Assembly: GCA_043744255.1 (NCBI GenBank)
Contig: JAYTVA010000140.1
Span: 1 to 42,910, forward strand
From: UKL13-2 sp043744255
GTDB taxonomy: Bacteria > Pseudomonadota > Gammaproteobacteria > Burkholderiales > Usitatibacteraceae
DNA: 42,910 nt
Direction of reading: 5' to 3'
In this document: positions 1 to 6,679 of the stretch, in pieces
Position numbering within the stretch: the first letter of the stretch is position 1
How the letters are laid out: each line of letters begins with the position of its first letter
Translations under genes and position numbers: made by a program
The notes under the pieces: model-generated
What the model saw: only the letters and a program-made list of their open reading frames with translations
Told to the model about the DNA's origin: nothing
Database searches by the model: none

Positions 1-534
1 CGTTACAAGGCCATTCTGGTGCAGAAAGATGCGCACCTGTTGGAGCTATCGCGCTACGTGGTGTTGAACCCGGTACGCGCCAAGATGGTCGCGGCACCCG
101 CCGATTGGCCATGGAGTAGCTATCGTGCAATTGCGCAAGATCAGTTCGCGCCGCCCTGGCTGGACACGGACTGGTTGCTCACGCAATTTGGCACACAGCG
201 CAGCCGCGCACGACGCGCGTATGCCAACTTTGTGGCGCAGGGCAAAGGACTCGCCTCGCCCCTACTAGCCACCAAGCATCAATTGCTGTTGGGCGATGAG
301 AAGTTTATCGAAACCCATCAGGCGCCGCTAAAGCGGGAACAACTACGCGAACTCTCCATCGCCCACCGCCGCTCGCTGGCGCTGACGTTGCGCCAATACC
401 AACAACATGCCGACCGCAACGAGGCGATGGCAGCAGCCTATCGCTCTGGAGCGTATACGATGGCTGAGATCGCAAATTTCTTTGGCGTGCATTACATGAC
501 GGTGAGTAGAGCCGTTCGCGCGTGGGAGGAGTGA
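1..534 (+). CDS. REP-associated tyrosine (Y1-type) transposase, 3' part
   Basis: The reading frame is open from the first base of the window, so the N-terminus with the HUH metal-binding motif lies outside. What remains begins RYKAILVQKDAHLLELSRYV and continues through LNPVRA, the hallmark helix of the Y1_Tnp/RAYT family that carries the catalytic tyrosine (the Y of SRYVVLNP). The last 50 residues form a helix-turn-helix (AEIANFFGVHYMTVSRAV), as in many RAYTs that carry a C-terminal DNA-binding domain. RAYTs are single-strand DNA nucleases thought to mobilise short palindromic REP sequences. Inverted repeats of that kind lie at 2021-2144, 2220-2266 and 5599-5695, so a link is plausible but inferred. 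The GTG at 19 is internal to the family alignment and is not the true start. Confidence 0.88.
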   Translation, partial: RYKAILVQKDAHLLELSRYVVLNPVRAKMVAAPADWPWSSYRAIAQDQFAPPWLDTDWLLTQFGTQRSRARRAYANFVAQGKGLASPLLATKHQLLLGDEKFIETHQAPLKREQLRELSIAHRRSLALTLRQYQQHADRNEAMAAAYRSGAYTMAEIANFFGVHYMTVSRAVRAWEE

Positions 535-691
535 GGTTGGGTGCATGTTGCATTGCTTGCACTGCCCAAGGTGTCGCGAGTCGTGCCCGGACGCCGCCCG
601 GTTCCTCGCGCGATGGGCGGTGAGTGTTTACAATCCTCGATCATCAGTGCGCGTTGCGCGCTGATGCAAAAACCATCTAACGGGAGAAGCC

Positions 692-1960
692 ATGAATTTC
701 AACATGCTCGCTGCCATCAGCGCTGCGATTTTCTTTAATGCAACTGTATCCGCACAACCACTACCGGCTGGAACCCCAGAATCGGCGGGCTTTTCCAAAG
801 TGGGCCTCGCGCGAATTGACGATTTTTTTGCGCGTGAAATTGCCGCGAATCGGGTGCCGGGTGCGGTGGTCGCGATCGCGCGTGATGGCAAGTTGGTGCA
901 CTACAAGTCGTATGGCTTCTTGAACAAGGCTGCGAATACTCCCATGCCGATCGACGCAATTTTTCAATTGGCGTCGATGACTAAGGTGATGGCGGTGGTC
1001 GGTGGTCTCACGTTGAATGAAGATGGGCGCATGCCTTTGAAGTCACGCGTCGATGAATATTTCCCTGCGTTCGCGCAGCAAAAATTCGGCGATGTCGTCA
1101 ATGGCGAGATCAAGCTTCAGTCTGCTGCGCCGATGTACATCCATGATCTGTATCGCCATACCTCGGGCTTGACCTATGGCGCGCGCGGTAACACTCCTGT
1201 GCACAAACTGTTTCCCGGTAGCTCGGCGGGTGCGGCAGAGGTTATGACAGGTGACGAATTTGTCGCCAAACTCGCGTCGCTGCCGTTGCTACATCAACCG
1301 GGTACCCAATGGGACTACGGTTTGTCGATAGATCTGCTCGGCCTCGCGATGGAAAAGATCAGCGGAAAAAAACTCGGCGCGTTTTTGCAGACCTCGGTTT
1401 GGGATAAGGTGAAAATGCCAGACACGAGTTTCGCCGTGCCCGCTGCAAAAAAGGCTCGTATTGCACAGGCGTTGCCCATCGACCCCATCAGTGGCAAAGC
1501 GCAAAAGATTGCGAGTCTTAACGCCGACTTCAAATTCGATTGTGCCGGCTCATGCGCCTATGGGACGGTGGGCGACTATCTGCGTTTTGGGCAAATGTTG
1601 CTTGATGGTGGTGGCATTGACGGCGTGCGCGTGTTGAGCCCGAAGACGGTGGCGTGGATGACCAGCGATCACTTGGGCAGCAAAATCAAAAACAACGTGG
1701 CGGGCACCGAGCCGCATCGCGATGGCTACAGTTTTGGCCTCGGCGTGGCGGTGCGTGTAAACGATGGATTGGCCGCAACCCCAGGAACGACGGGCGATTT
1801 CACGTGGAACGGCGCGAATGGCACGGCGTTTTGGGCTGACCCAGCGGAGCGTTTGGTGGTGGTGTATGGCACCGCTGCGCCCGGTGAGATTCGCAAATAT
1901 TATCGCGAGCAAATGGGTGCGTTGGTGTATGGGGCGATGACGGAATTGCGGAAAAAATAG
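692..1960 (+). CDS. Secreted serine hydrolase, beta-lactamase/esterase (class C-like) family
   Basis: A 422-residue protein with an N-terminal signal peptide (MNFNMLAAISAAIFF, predicted cleavage after VSAQ). The SxxK active-site motif is S95-M-T-K98, and the second-motif tyrosine is probably Y209 in WDYGLS. The RHTSGLTYG segment is typical of Pfam Beta-lactamase (PF00144) esterases of the EstB kind. Family members are penicillin-binding-protein-like esterases, carboxypeptidases or lactamases, and the substrate cannot be read from the sequence. A ribosome binding site (GGGAGAAG) ends about 3-4 nt before the ATG. It stands alone between the transposase remnant and repeat DNA, on the strand opposite rsuA. 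A true AmpC function is not claimed. Confidence 0.87.
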   Translation: MNFNMLAAISAAIFFNATVSAQPLPAGTPESAGFSKVGLARIDDFFAREIAANRVPGAVVAIARDGKLVHYKSYGFLNKAANTPMPIDAIFQLASMTKVMAVVGGLTLNEDGRMPLKSRVDEYFPAFAQQKFGDVVNGEIKLQSAAPMYIHDLYRHTSGLTYGARGNTPVHKLFPGSSAGAAEVMTGDEFVAKLASLPLLHQPGTQWDYGLSIDLLGLAMEKISGKKLGAFLQTSVWDKVKMPDTSFAVPAAKKARIAQALPIDPISGKAQKIASLNADFKFDCAGSCAYGTVGDYLRFGQMLLDGGGIDGVRVLSPKTVAWMTSDHLGSKIKNNVAGTEPHRDGYSFGLGVAVRVNDGLAATPGTTGDFTWNGANGTAFWADPAERLVVVYGTAAPGEIRKYYREQMGALVYGAMTELRKK

Positions 1961-2020
1961 TGGGGAAGGCGCTCGTGTGTGGCAGCGCGAGAGCTTGTGG
2001 CGCAAAGGAGCCACTACGCA

Positions 2021-2144
2021 AAAATTTTGTCATTCTGAGTCCAGCCTTATCGGACGAAGAATCTCATCCGCGTACTTATGGGACGCTCCCAAGTTTCGTA
2101 GGATGAGATGCTTCGCGAAAAGCCGCTCAGCATGACAAAATTTT
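2021..2144. repeat. Inverted pair of REP-like elements (family A)
   Basis: The left arm at about 2021-2070 reads AAAATTTTGTCATTCTGAGT and continues to GAATCTCATCC. The right arm at 2101-2144 is its imperfect reverse complement (GGATGAGATGCTTCGCG through CTCAGCATGACAAAATTTTG). Such TCATNCTGAG...GGATCTCATCC units are dispersed intergenic repeats in many proteobacteria. The pair lies in the 325-nt gap between two convergent genes and could also act in transcript termination or stability. Confidence 0.75.
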
Positions 2145-2219
2145 GAGGACGTGCGGATGATGAGCGTGGCTGGTGGGCGTGCATTTTAATAACGACTCGT
2201 CAAACTCGCCACCGAAAAA

Positions 2220-2266
2220 TTGTCATTCTGAGTCCAGCCCCATCGGACGAAGAATCTCATCCGCGC
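2220..2266. repeat. Single REP-like element (family A), direct copy of the unit at 2028
   Basis: TGTCATTCTGAGTCCAGCC, followed by CGGACGAAGAATCTCATCCG, repeats the left arm at 2028-2070 almost base for base, differing at a few central positions. It ends 20 nt before the rsuA stop codon. Nothing else is seen in the remaining part of this gap. Confidence 0.72.
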
Positions 2267-2285
2267 ACATTGAGACGATCACGAT

Positions 2286-3002
2286 TCAGCCCTGCAAAAC
2301 TTGCGCAATTTGCGCCTCATCCAAATAACACCACGCACCCTCGGCTAGGCCAAGGGAAGCCAACGTCAAGCCACCAATCGCCACCCGCGTCAACGCAGCG
2401 CAGTGATTTTCAGCCGCCGCGAGCATGCGTTTGACTTGATGATATTTGCCTTGTTCGAGCACGATTTCAATTTGGTGTGTGCCGACTTGCACGCAGCGCA
2501 GCGCCGCGAGTGGCGCGGGTTCATCGTGCAGCTTGACGCCGCTGAGTAGCTGCTTCACAAGTGCTAGCGTGACCGCATCAGCGGTGGTCGCGACGTACAC
2601 CTTCGGCACATGCCGCTTCGGGGAAGATTGCGCATGAATGAACGCGCCGTCGTCGGACATCAACAACATCCCGGTCGTGTCGTGATCGAGCCGACCGACC
2701 GGCTGCACCTCGCGCAATGCGAATTGTTCAGGTAGCAAACTCAGCACGCCTGGATGCGAGCTGGGTTTGCGTGAGCACTCGTAACCAGCAGGCTTATTGA
2801 CGCAGAGATAAATTTTTTCGCGATAGCGCCATGCTTCGCCGTAGACGACGAACGTGAAATCGCGGGTATCGAATTCAGCGCGATAGTCGGTCACGGTTTC
2901 ACCATCGACCATCACCTCGCCGTCCGCAATCAATTCGCGACACCAACGTCGGCTACCGAAGCCCTGCGATTGCACGATATTTCCCAGCGACATTTTTTTC
3001 AT
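2286..3002 (-). CDS. rsuA: 16S rRNA pseudouridine(516) synthase
   Basis: Isomerises a uridine of 16S rRNA (U516 in E. coli) to pseudouridine during assembly of the small ribosomal subunit. The 238-residue length fits RsuA. An N-terminal S4 RNA-binding domain (about residues 5-60, with SRRWCRELIADGEVMVDG) precedes the synthase domain. The catalytic aspartate is D106 in PVGRLDHDTTGMLLMSDDG, and the later KYHQVKRML segment is typical of the RsuA/RluB/E/F group. Two candidate ATGs occur (MKKM), and the first gives 3002 and the second 2993. The gene is divergent from the TonB-like gene at 3091, sharing an 88-nt spacer. RluE or RluF identity is less likely given the overall match. Confidence 0.88.
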   Translation of the reverse strand: MKKMSLGNIVQSQGFGSRRWCRELIADGEVMVDGETVTDYRAEFDTRDFTFVVYGEAWRYREKIYLCVNKPAGYECSRKPSSHPGVLSLLPEQFALREVQPVGRLDHDTTGMLLMSDDGAFIHAQSSPKRHVPKVYVATTADAVTLALVKQLLSGVKLHDEPAPLAALRCVQVGTHQIEIVLEQGKYHQVKRMLAAAENHCAALTRVAIGGLTLASLGLAEGAWCYLDEAQIAQVLQG

Positions 3003-3090
3003 GGCAAAACTTTATCAGGTCGATGGGGCTCCAAGCGATAGCTCTTATAATTCCTCCTCAGCGCACACGCCACCCGCAAGCCCGTAAGCA

Positions 3091-3972
3091 ATGTTCGATT
3101 CAGACCTCACGCCGCACTCACGCTTCACGCGCTGGATGCAATCCCCGATGAATTTCCGGCTGCAACGCAGCATGGCGATGGGCGTGTTGTTGTCGATTGT
3201 TTGGCACTTGTTGTTGTTGTTGATATTGCCAGAACACAAAGAAATCGACGGTGAGCCACTGGGCGCGCCGCCACCGCCACTTGAAGTCAGTCTCAGTACG
3301 CCACTCATCGCCGCCGTACCCGTGCCACCGCAGCCCCCGCCACCTCCACCCCCGCCACCGCGTGAACGTATCCTCTCGGTACCTAAGCCGATTTCGAAAT
3401 CGCCGATGCCGACCGTGCAGGAAGTGCCGGACGAAATCGTGCCCGCACTACCGCGCCCACCGGAGCCTGTGCGCGTGCCGGTCGTGCCTACTCAACCCAC
3501 CCCACCCGTGGACGCGTCCAACAGCCTGATGGCGCGCATCGAGGCCGCACGCGCGCGCCGGGAAGGCGAGGAAGCTGCCATTGCGCGCATGAACAGTGAG
3601 GCGCGTGGCAGCGGACGTGATCCGCGTGCGGCAGCGTTAGAGAGCAACGTGCAATCGCTGGGACGTTCGCGTGAGGGCACCAGCGGCGTGTTTCAAATTT
3701 TGGATAAGGGTCATCGCACCGCGAGCTTCTCGTTTCGCGGCTGGTCAGGCGACCGTAGCAATAGCACTAAGCAAGTCATTGAAGTGGATGCCGGGCAGGG
3801 CGGCAACGTGGAGATCGCCATCGTGCGCCGCATGATTGCGCTGATTCGCGAACACTATCAGGGCAGCTTCCAATGGGAATCGCATCGCCTAGGGCGCGTG
3901 ATTACCTTGTCGGCACGGATGGAAGATAACGCGGGCTTAGAGCGATTTTTGTTGACGGAATTTTTTGGCTAG
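3091..3972 (+). CDS. TonB-like proline-rich inner-membrane-anchored protein
   Basis: A 293-residue protein with a short cytoplasmic N-terminus, one transmembrane helix at about 28-47 (MAMGVLLSIVWHLLLLLIL) and then a proline-rich stretch from about residue 58 to 148, including a run of nine prolines. This is the architecture of TonB and other periplasm-spanning proteins. After a charged helix (ARIEAARARREGEEAAIARM) comes a globular C-terminal region (about 190-293) with EVDAGQGGNVEIAIVRRMIA. I do not recognise this as a classical TonB C-terminal domain. There is no exbB or exbD nearby, so TonB energy transduction is unproven. It may instead belong to a betaproteobacterial family of unknown role. 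The start is the only ATG near the N-terminus that keeps the positive-inside rule. Confidence 0.7.
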   Translation: MFDSDLTPHSRFTRWMQSPMNFRLQRSMAMGVLLSIVWHLLLLLILPEHKEIDGEPLGAPPPPLEVSLSTPLIAAVPVPPQPPPPPPPPPRERILSVPKPISKSPMPTVQEVPDEIVPALPRPPEPVRVPVVPTQPTPPVDASNSLMARIEAARARREGEEAAIARMNSEARGSGRDPRAAALESNVQSLGRSREGTSGVFQILDKGHRTASFSFRGWSGDRSNSTKQVIEVDAGQGGNVEIAIVRRMIALIREHYQGSFQWESHRLGRVITLSARMEDNAGLERFLLTEFFG

Positions 3973-3996
3973 GTCGTTGCGGAATTGGCGTGCCGA

Positions 3997-4025
3997 TTGA
4001 CGCCCCCCAGCCAATCGTCTATCGT
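3997..4025 (+). promoter_or_regulatory. Candidate sigma-70 promoter of the retron
   Basis: TTGACG at 3997-4002 matches the -35 consensus at five of six positions. After exactly 17 nt, TATCGT at 4020-4025 matches the -10 box at four of six. Transcription would start near 4031-4033, which is where the a1 arm of the retron RNA begins. The coincidence supports the call, although the -10 box is weak. Confidence 0.5.
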
Positions 4026-4030
4026 CACCC

Positions 4031-4208
4031 TGCGTCGCCGTGCCCCAAGCAGGGTGTGCGTTTTTGCTTGGTTTTGGTGAAAGCGCCATTCACTCCGGGG
4101 TTACCCCGGGGATCGTTTCTTAGGTTGACCATTCGTTGCATGTGCGGCGTTGCGAGAATCCGCAAAGACGCACATGCGTGACGCGACAGGTTGGGGCACG
4201 GCGACGCA
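4031..4208 (+). ncRNA. Retron msr-msd RNA (template-primer for msDNA)
   Basis: Directly seen: a perfect 18-bp inverted repeat, TGCGTCGCCGTGCCCCAA at 4031-4048 (a1) and TTGGGGCACGGCGACGCA at 4191-4208 (a2), enclosing 142 nt. A G follows a1 immediately in AGC context (G4049), which is where retrons carry the branching guanosine. Inside lie a 6-bp GC hairpin with a 3-nt loop (4095-4109, msr side) and a long hairpin (4138-4177, msd side). The reverse transcriptase starts 18 nt after a2. Known retrons have this order: a1, branching G, msr stem-loops, msd hairpin, a2, RT. By that model the RT would prime from the 2'-OH of G4049, begin copying near 4190 and produce a single-stranded DNA containing the msd hairpin. 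The msr/msd boundary and cDNA end cannot be placed by reading. Confidence 0.85.
4138..4177 (+). repeat. Long msd hairpin of the retron
   Basis: The arms GCATGTGCGGCGTTGCG (4138-4154) and CGCAAAGACGCACATGC (4161-4177) pair at 15 of 17 positions around the 6-nt loop AGAATC. Extended hairpins of this kind form the double-stranded body of msDNA. It lies just upstream of the a2 arm, where the msd template is expected. Confidence 0.8.
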
Positions 4209-4226
4209 CTTGCCAATATAAAAATC

Positions 4227-5588
4227 ATGACGCCAAAACCACTCGTCGCGCTCTGTCTTGCTGATGCTTTTCTCGCCGGTGCCGTCACGCGGGACGCGAT
4301 GTACGCGCGGGCGCTGGCGGCTGTCGGGTTGGCGAGTGCGCCGTGGCTCAAGCGGTTGACCGAGCGCATTTGCAATATATACGGCGTGAGTCTCGCGCAC
4401 ACGCGTCGTGAAAAATTAGCGCGTCATATTTTTGCGGACTTGGGATTGCGCGCGGGCTGGGTGGAGGCCGCGAAGTCGATCACGATTCGTAAATATTTTC
4501 TTGGCTCACCCGAGATGCTGCCGCGTCGAAATTTGTTTCGTCGTAGTCGTCTGCCGGTGTTGCCGACCACGGGTGATCTCGCCGCCTTGTTAGATGTGCC
4601 GATCAATCGCATCGAGTGGTTCGCCGGCAGCTTGGGGCAGCATAGCCAGAAGCGCCGACCCGCTACCGGCGGGTTGAATCACTACAACTACCGCTGGCTG
4701 GTGAAACGTAGCGGCCACTATCGCCTGCTGGAAATTCCGAAATCCGAATTGCGTTTGTTGCAACGACGCATCCTCGTGCAATTACTGGAGCACGTGCCGA
4801 CGCATGACGCCGCGCATGGCTTTTGTCGCGGGCGATCCAGCGTTACGCATGCGCTGCCGCATCTCAAACAAGCCGTGGTGATGCGGATCGACTTGAAGGA
4901 TTTTTTCCCGAGCATTCCCGCGCCGCGCATTCATGCCATGTTCAATACACTCGGCTACCCAGACCCCGTAGCACGAGCATTGACGGGGCTTTGCACGCAT
5001 TTACAGCCCAGCGCGGCACTCAGAAATCTACGTCCGCCCAACGGGGTGCCGATTACTTGGGCTGAACGCAAACGCCTGCAAATTCCGCACTTGCCACAGG
5101 GTGCACCGACGTCACCCGCACTCGCCAACCTATGCGCGTATCGGCTCGATTGCCGTCTCGCTAAGCTCGCAGAAAGTTGCGGTGCGCGCTACACCCGCTA
5201 TGCCGATGACTTGGTGTTTTCGGGCGATGCGACGTTTGCGCGCCGTGTGGAGCGCGTGCAAGCCACCGTCTGTCGCATCGCGTTGGAGGAGGGGTTCGAA
5301 GTCAATACGCGCAAAACAAGAATCATGCGCCGTGGTGCGCGGCAAGAGGTGACGGGCGTGGTGGTGAATGAACGGCCAAACATTTCCAGAGATACGTTTG
5401 ATGCGTTGAAGGCGACGCTGCATAACTGCATTGAGCATGGTGCACAGGCGCAAAAATTGCGGGCGGGATTGGCACCGGAGGTAAATTTTGCGGCGTATTT
5501 ACGGGGGAAGATTGCCTATGTTCATATGCTGAATCCGCATCGGGCGTTGAAGTTGCGTGTGATGTTTGATAAGGTCATGTGGCGATAA
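4227..5588 (+). CDS. Retron-type reverse transcriptase
   Basis: A 453-residue RNA-directed DNA polymerase, expected to reverse-transcribe the adjacent ncRNA into msDNA. The palm domain is complete: DLKDFFPSI (metal-binding D at about 222), LPQGAPTSPALANL (about 289-302), the catalytic YADD (about 325-328), and VTGVVVNERPN (from about 375) carrying the retron VTG motif. HALPH just before DLKDFF sits where many retron RTs have NAxxH. An N-terminal extension of some 150 residues without a recognised domain recalls the long myxobacterial RTs. ATG 4227 is preferred because the upstream in-frame TTG at 4191 lies inside the a2 arm. No maturase, HNH or integrase domain is fused, which argues against a group II intron. 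The neighbours (TonB-like gene, metallo-hydrolase) are not known retron effectors. Confidence 0.93.
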   Translation: MTPKPLVALCLADAFLAGAVTRDAMYARALAAVGLASAPWLKRLTERICNIYGVSLAHTRREKLARHIFADLGLRAGWVEAAKSITIRKYFLGSPEMLPRRNLFRRSRLPVLPTTGDLAALLDVPINRIEWFAGSLGQHSQKRRPATGGLNHYNYRWLVKRSGHYRLLEIPKSELRLLQRRILVQLLEHVPTHDAAHGFCRGRSSVTHALPHLKQAVVMRIDLKDFFPSIPAPRIHAMFNTLGYPDPVARALTGLCTHLQPSAALRNLRPPNGVPITWAERKRLQIPHLPQGAPTSPALANLCAYRLDCRLAKLAESCGARYTRYADDLVFSGDATFARRVERVQATVCRIALEEGFEVNTRKTRIMRRGARQEVTGVVVNERPNISRDTFDALKATLHNCIEHGAQAQKLRAGLAPEVNFAAYLRGKIAYVHMLNPHRALKLRVMFDKVMWR

Positions 5589-5598
5589 CTTCTCACGC

Positions 5599-5695
5599 TG
5601 TCATCCTGAGCGGCTTTTTGCGAAGGATCTCATCCCTCAGCATCGAGGCGAAATGACCGGATGAGATCCTTCGCAAAAAGCCGCTCAGGATGACA
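5599..5695. repeat. Perfect 37-bp inverted repeat (REP-like family A pair)
   Basis: Left arm 5599-5635 starts TGTCATCCTGAGCGGCTTTT and ends GGATCTCATCC. Right arm 5659-5695 is its exact reverse complement. The spacer is 23 nt. It begins 10 nt after the retron RT stop codon, so the RNA hairpin could stabilise or end the RT transcript. The sequence family is shared with 2021-2144 and 2220-2266 in this window. Confidence 0.88.
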
Positions 5696-5788
5696 AGTTT
5701 TAGGTGTATCGCTATGGCCAATTTTGCGAAATGTTGATCGCAACTTGTGGTCTACTTCTCCTCTCGCCGTTTTCTCGAAAGAGTGTCC

Positions 5789-6679
5789 ATGAAATCCATC
5801 CGAATTTTTGCCTTCCTCGCCGCTGCGTTTTGCACCTCCACCGCCTTCGCCCAATTCGATAAAACCGAAATAAAAACCGAAAAACTGTCGCTCACTACCT
5901 ATGTTCTGTTCGGCGCTGGCGGCAATATCGGCTTGTCCATCGGCGAAGATTCCGTATTCGTGATCGACGATCAATTCGCGCCGCTCACGCCAAAAATTCA
6001 AGCGGCAATTAGCAAACTCACCAGCAAGCCTGTGCAGTTTGTGTTGAATACGCACTGGCACGGCGACCACACGGGTGGCAACGAAAACCTAGGCAAGGCG
6101 GGCGCGTTGATCGTGGCGCATGACAACGTGCGCAAGCGGTTATCGAGCGAACAATTCATCGAATTCATGCGCGCCAAAGCCGAGCCGCAGCCGAAAGCGG
6201 CGTTACCGGTGGTGACGTTTTCGCAAGACGTTTCATTTCACATCAACGGTGACGAAATTTTTGCGTTTCATGTGCCGCGCGCGCATACCGATGGCGACAG
6301 CATCGTGCATTTTCGTAAGGCCAATGTAATTCACATGGGCGATACGTTTTTTAATGGTTTTTATCCGTTCATCGACACCAGCAGTGGCGGCACCGCCGAT
6401 GGCATTGTCGCTGCAGCGGATCGCGTGTTGGCGTTAACTGACGACAAGACGCGTATCATCCCCGGCCACGGTCCGGTGGCGACCAAGACGGATTTGAAAG
6501 TGTTTCGCGATATGGTGGCGACCGTGACCAGCCGTGTTGCGCCGCTGGTGAAACAGGGCAAAACGCTTGATGAAATTCTGGCCACCAAACCCACTGCAGA
6601 GTTTGACGAGCGCTGGGGCAAGGGCTTCATTCCACCGCCACGCTTTATCGAGATGCTGATGAAAGCCGTGCCGAAGTGA
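5789..6679 (+). CDS. Secreted MBL-fold metallo-hydrolase
   Basis: A 296-residue periplasmic protein with a signal peptide (MKSIRIFAFLAAAFCTSTAFA, cleavage about residue 21). The metallo-beta-lactamase fold signature is present: H89-W-H91-G-D93-H94, then H166 (RAHTDGDS), D185 (HMGDTFF) and H227 (IPGHGP), giving a two-metal site. Family members include class B beta-lactamases, quinoprotein-relay proteins and various esterases or lactonases. The substrate is unknown and lactamase activity is not implied. ATG 5789 is chosen because GAAAGAG precedes it and it starts the signal peptide; a GTG at 5747 is in frame but lacks these features. Its stop overlaps the GTG start of the next gene (GTGA), so the two are probably translationally coupled. 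Confidence 0.85.
   Translation: MKSIRIFAFLAAAFCTSTAFAQFDKTEIKTEKLSLTTYVLFGAGGNIGLSIGEDSVFVIDDQFAPLTPKIQAAISKLTSKPVQFVLNTHWHGDHTGGNENLGKAGALIVAHDNVRKRLSSEQFIEFMRAKAEPQPKAALPVVTFSQDVSFHINGDEIFAFHVPRAHTDGDSIVHFRKANVIHMGDTFFNGFYPFIDTSSGGTADGIVAAADRVLALTDDKTRIIPGHGPVATKTDLKVFRDMVATVTSRVAPLVKQGKTLDEILATKPTAEFDERWGKGFIPPPRFIEMLMKAVPK

Noticed and set aside
4191..4226. TTG at 4191 as start of the reverse transcriptase
   Set aside because: It lies within the a2 arm of the retron RNA. ATG 4227 is the first standard start outside the structured RNA and matches the beginning of the family.
4227..5588. Group II intron or diversity-generating retroelement RT
   Set aside because: No maturase X domain, HNH or intron ends were seen, and no template/variable repeat or Avd-like gene lies nearby. 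The VTG motif and the flanking a1/a2 repeat fit a retron.
5789..6679. Metallo-beta-lactamase antibiotic resistance gene
   Set aside because: Only the general MBL-fold metal motif is present; this is shared by many hydrolases, and the coupling to an amidase gives no support for lactamase function.
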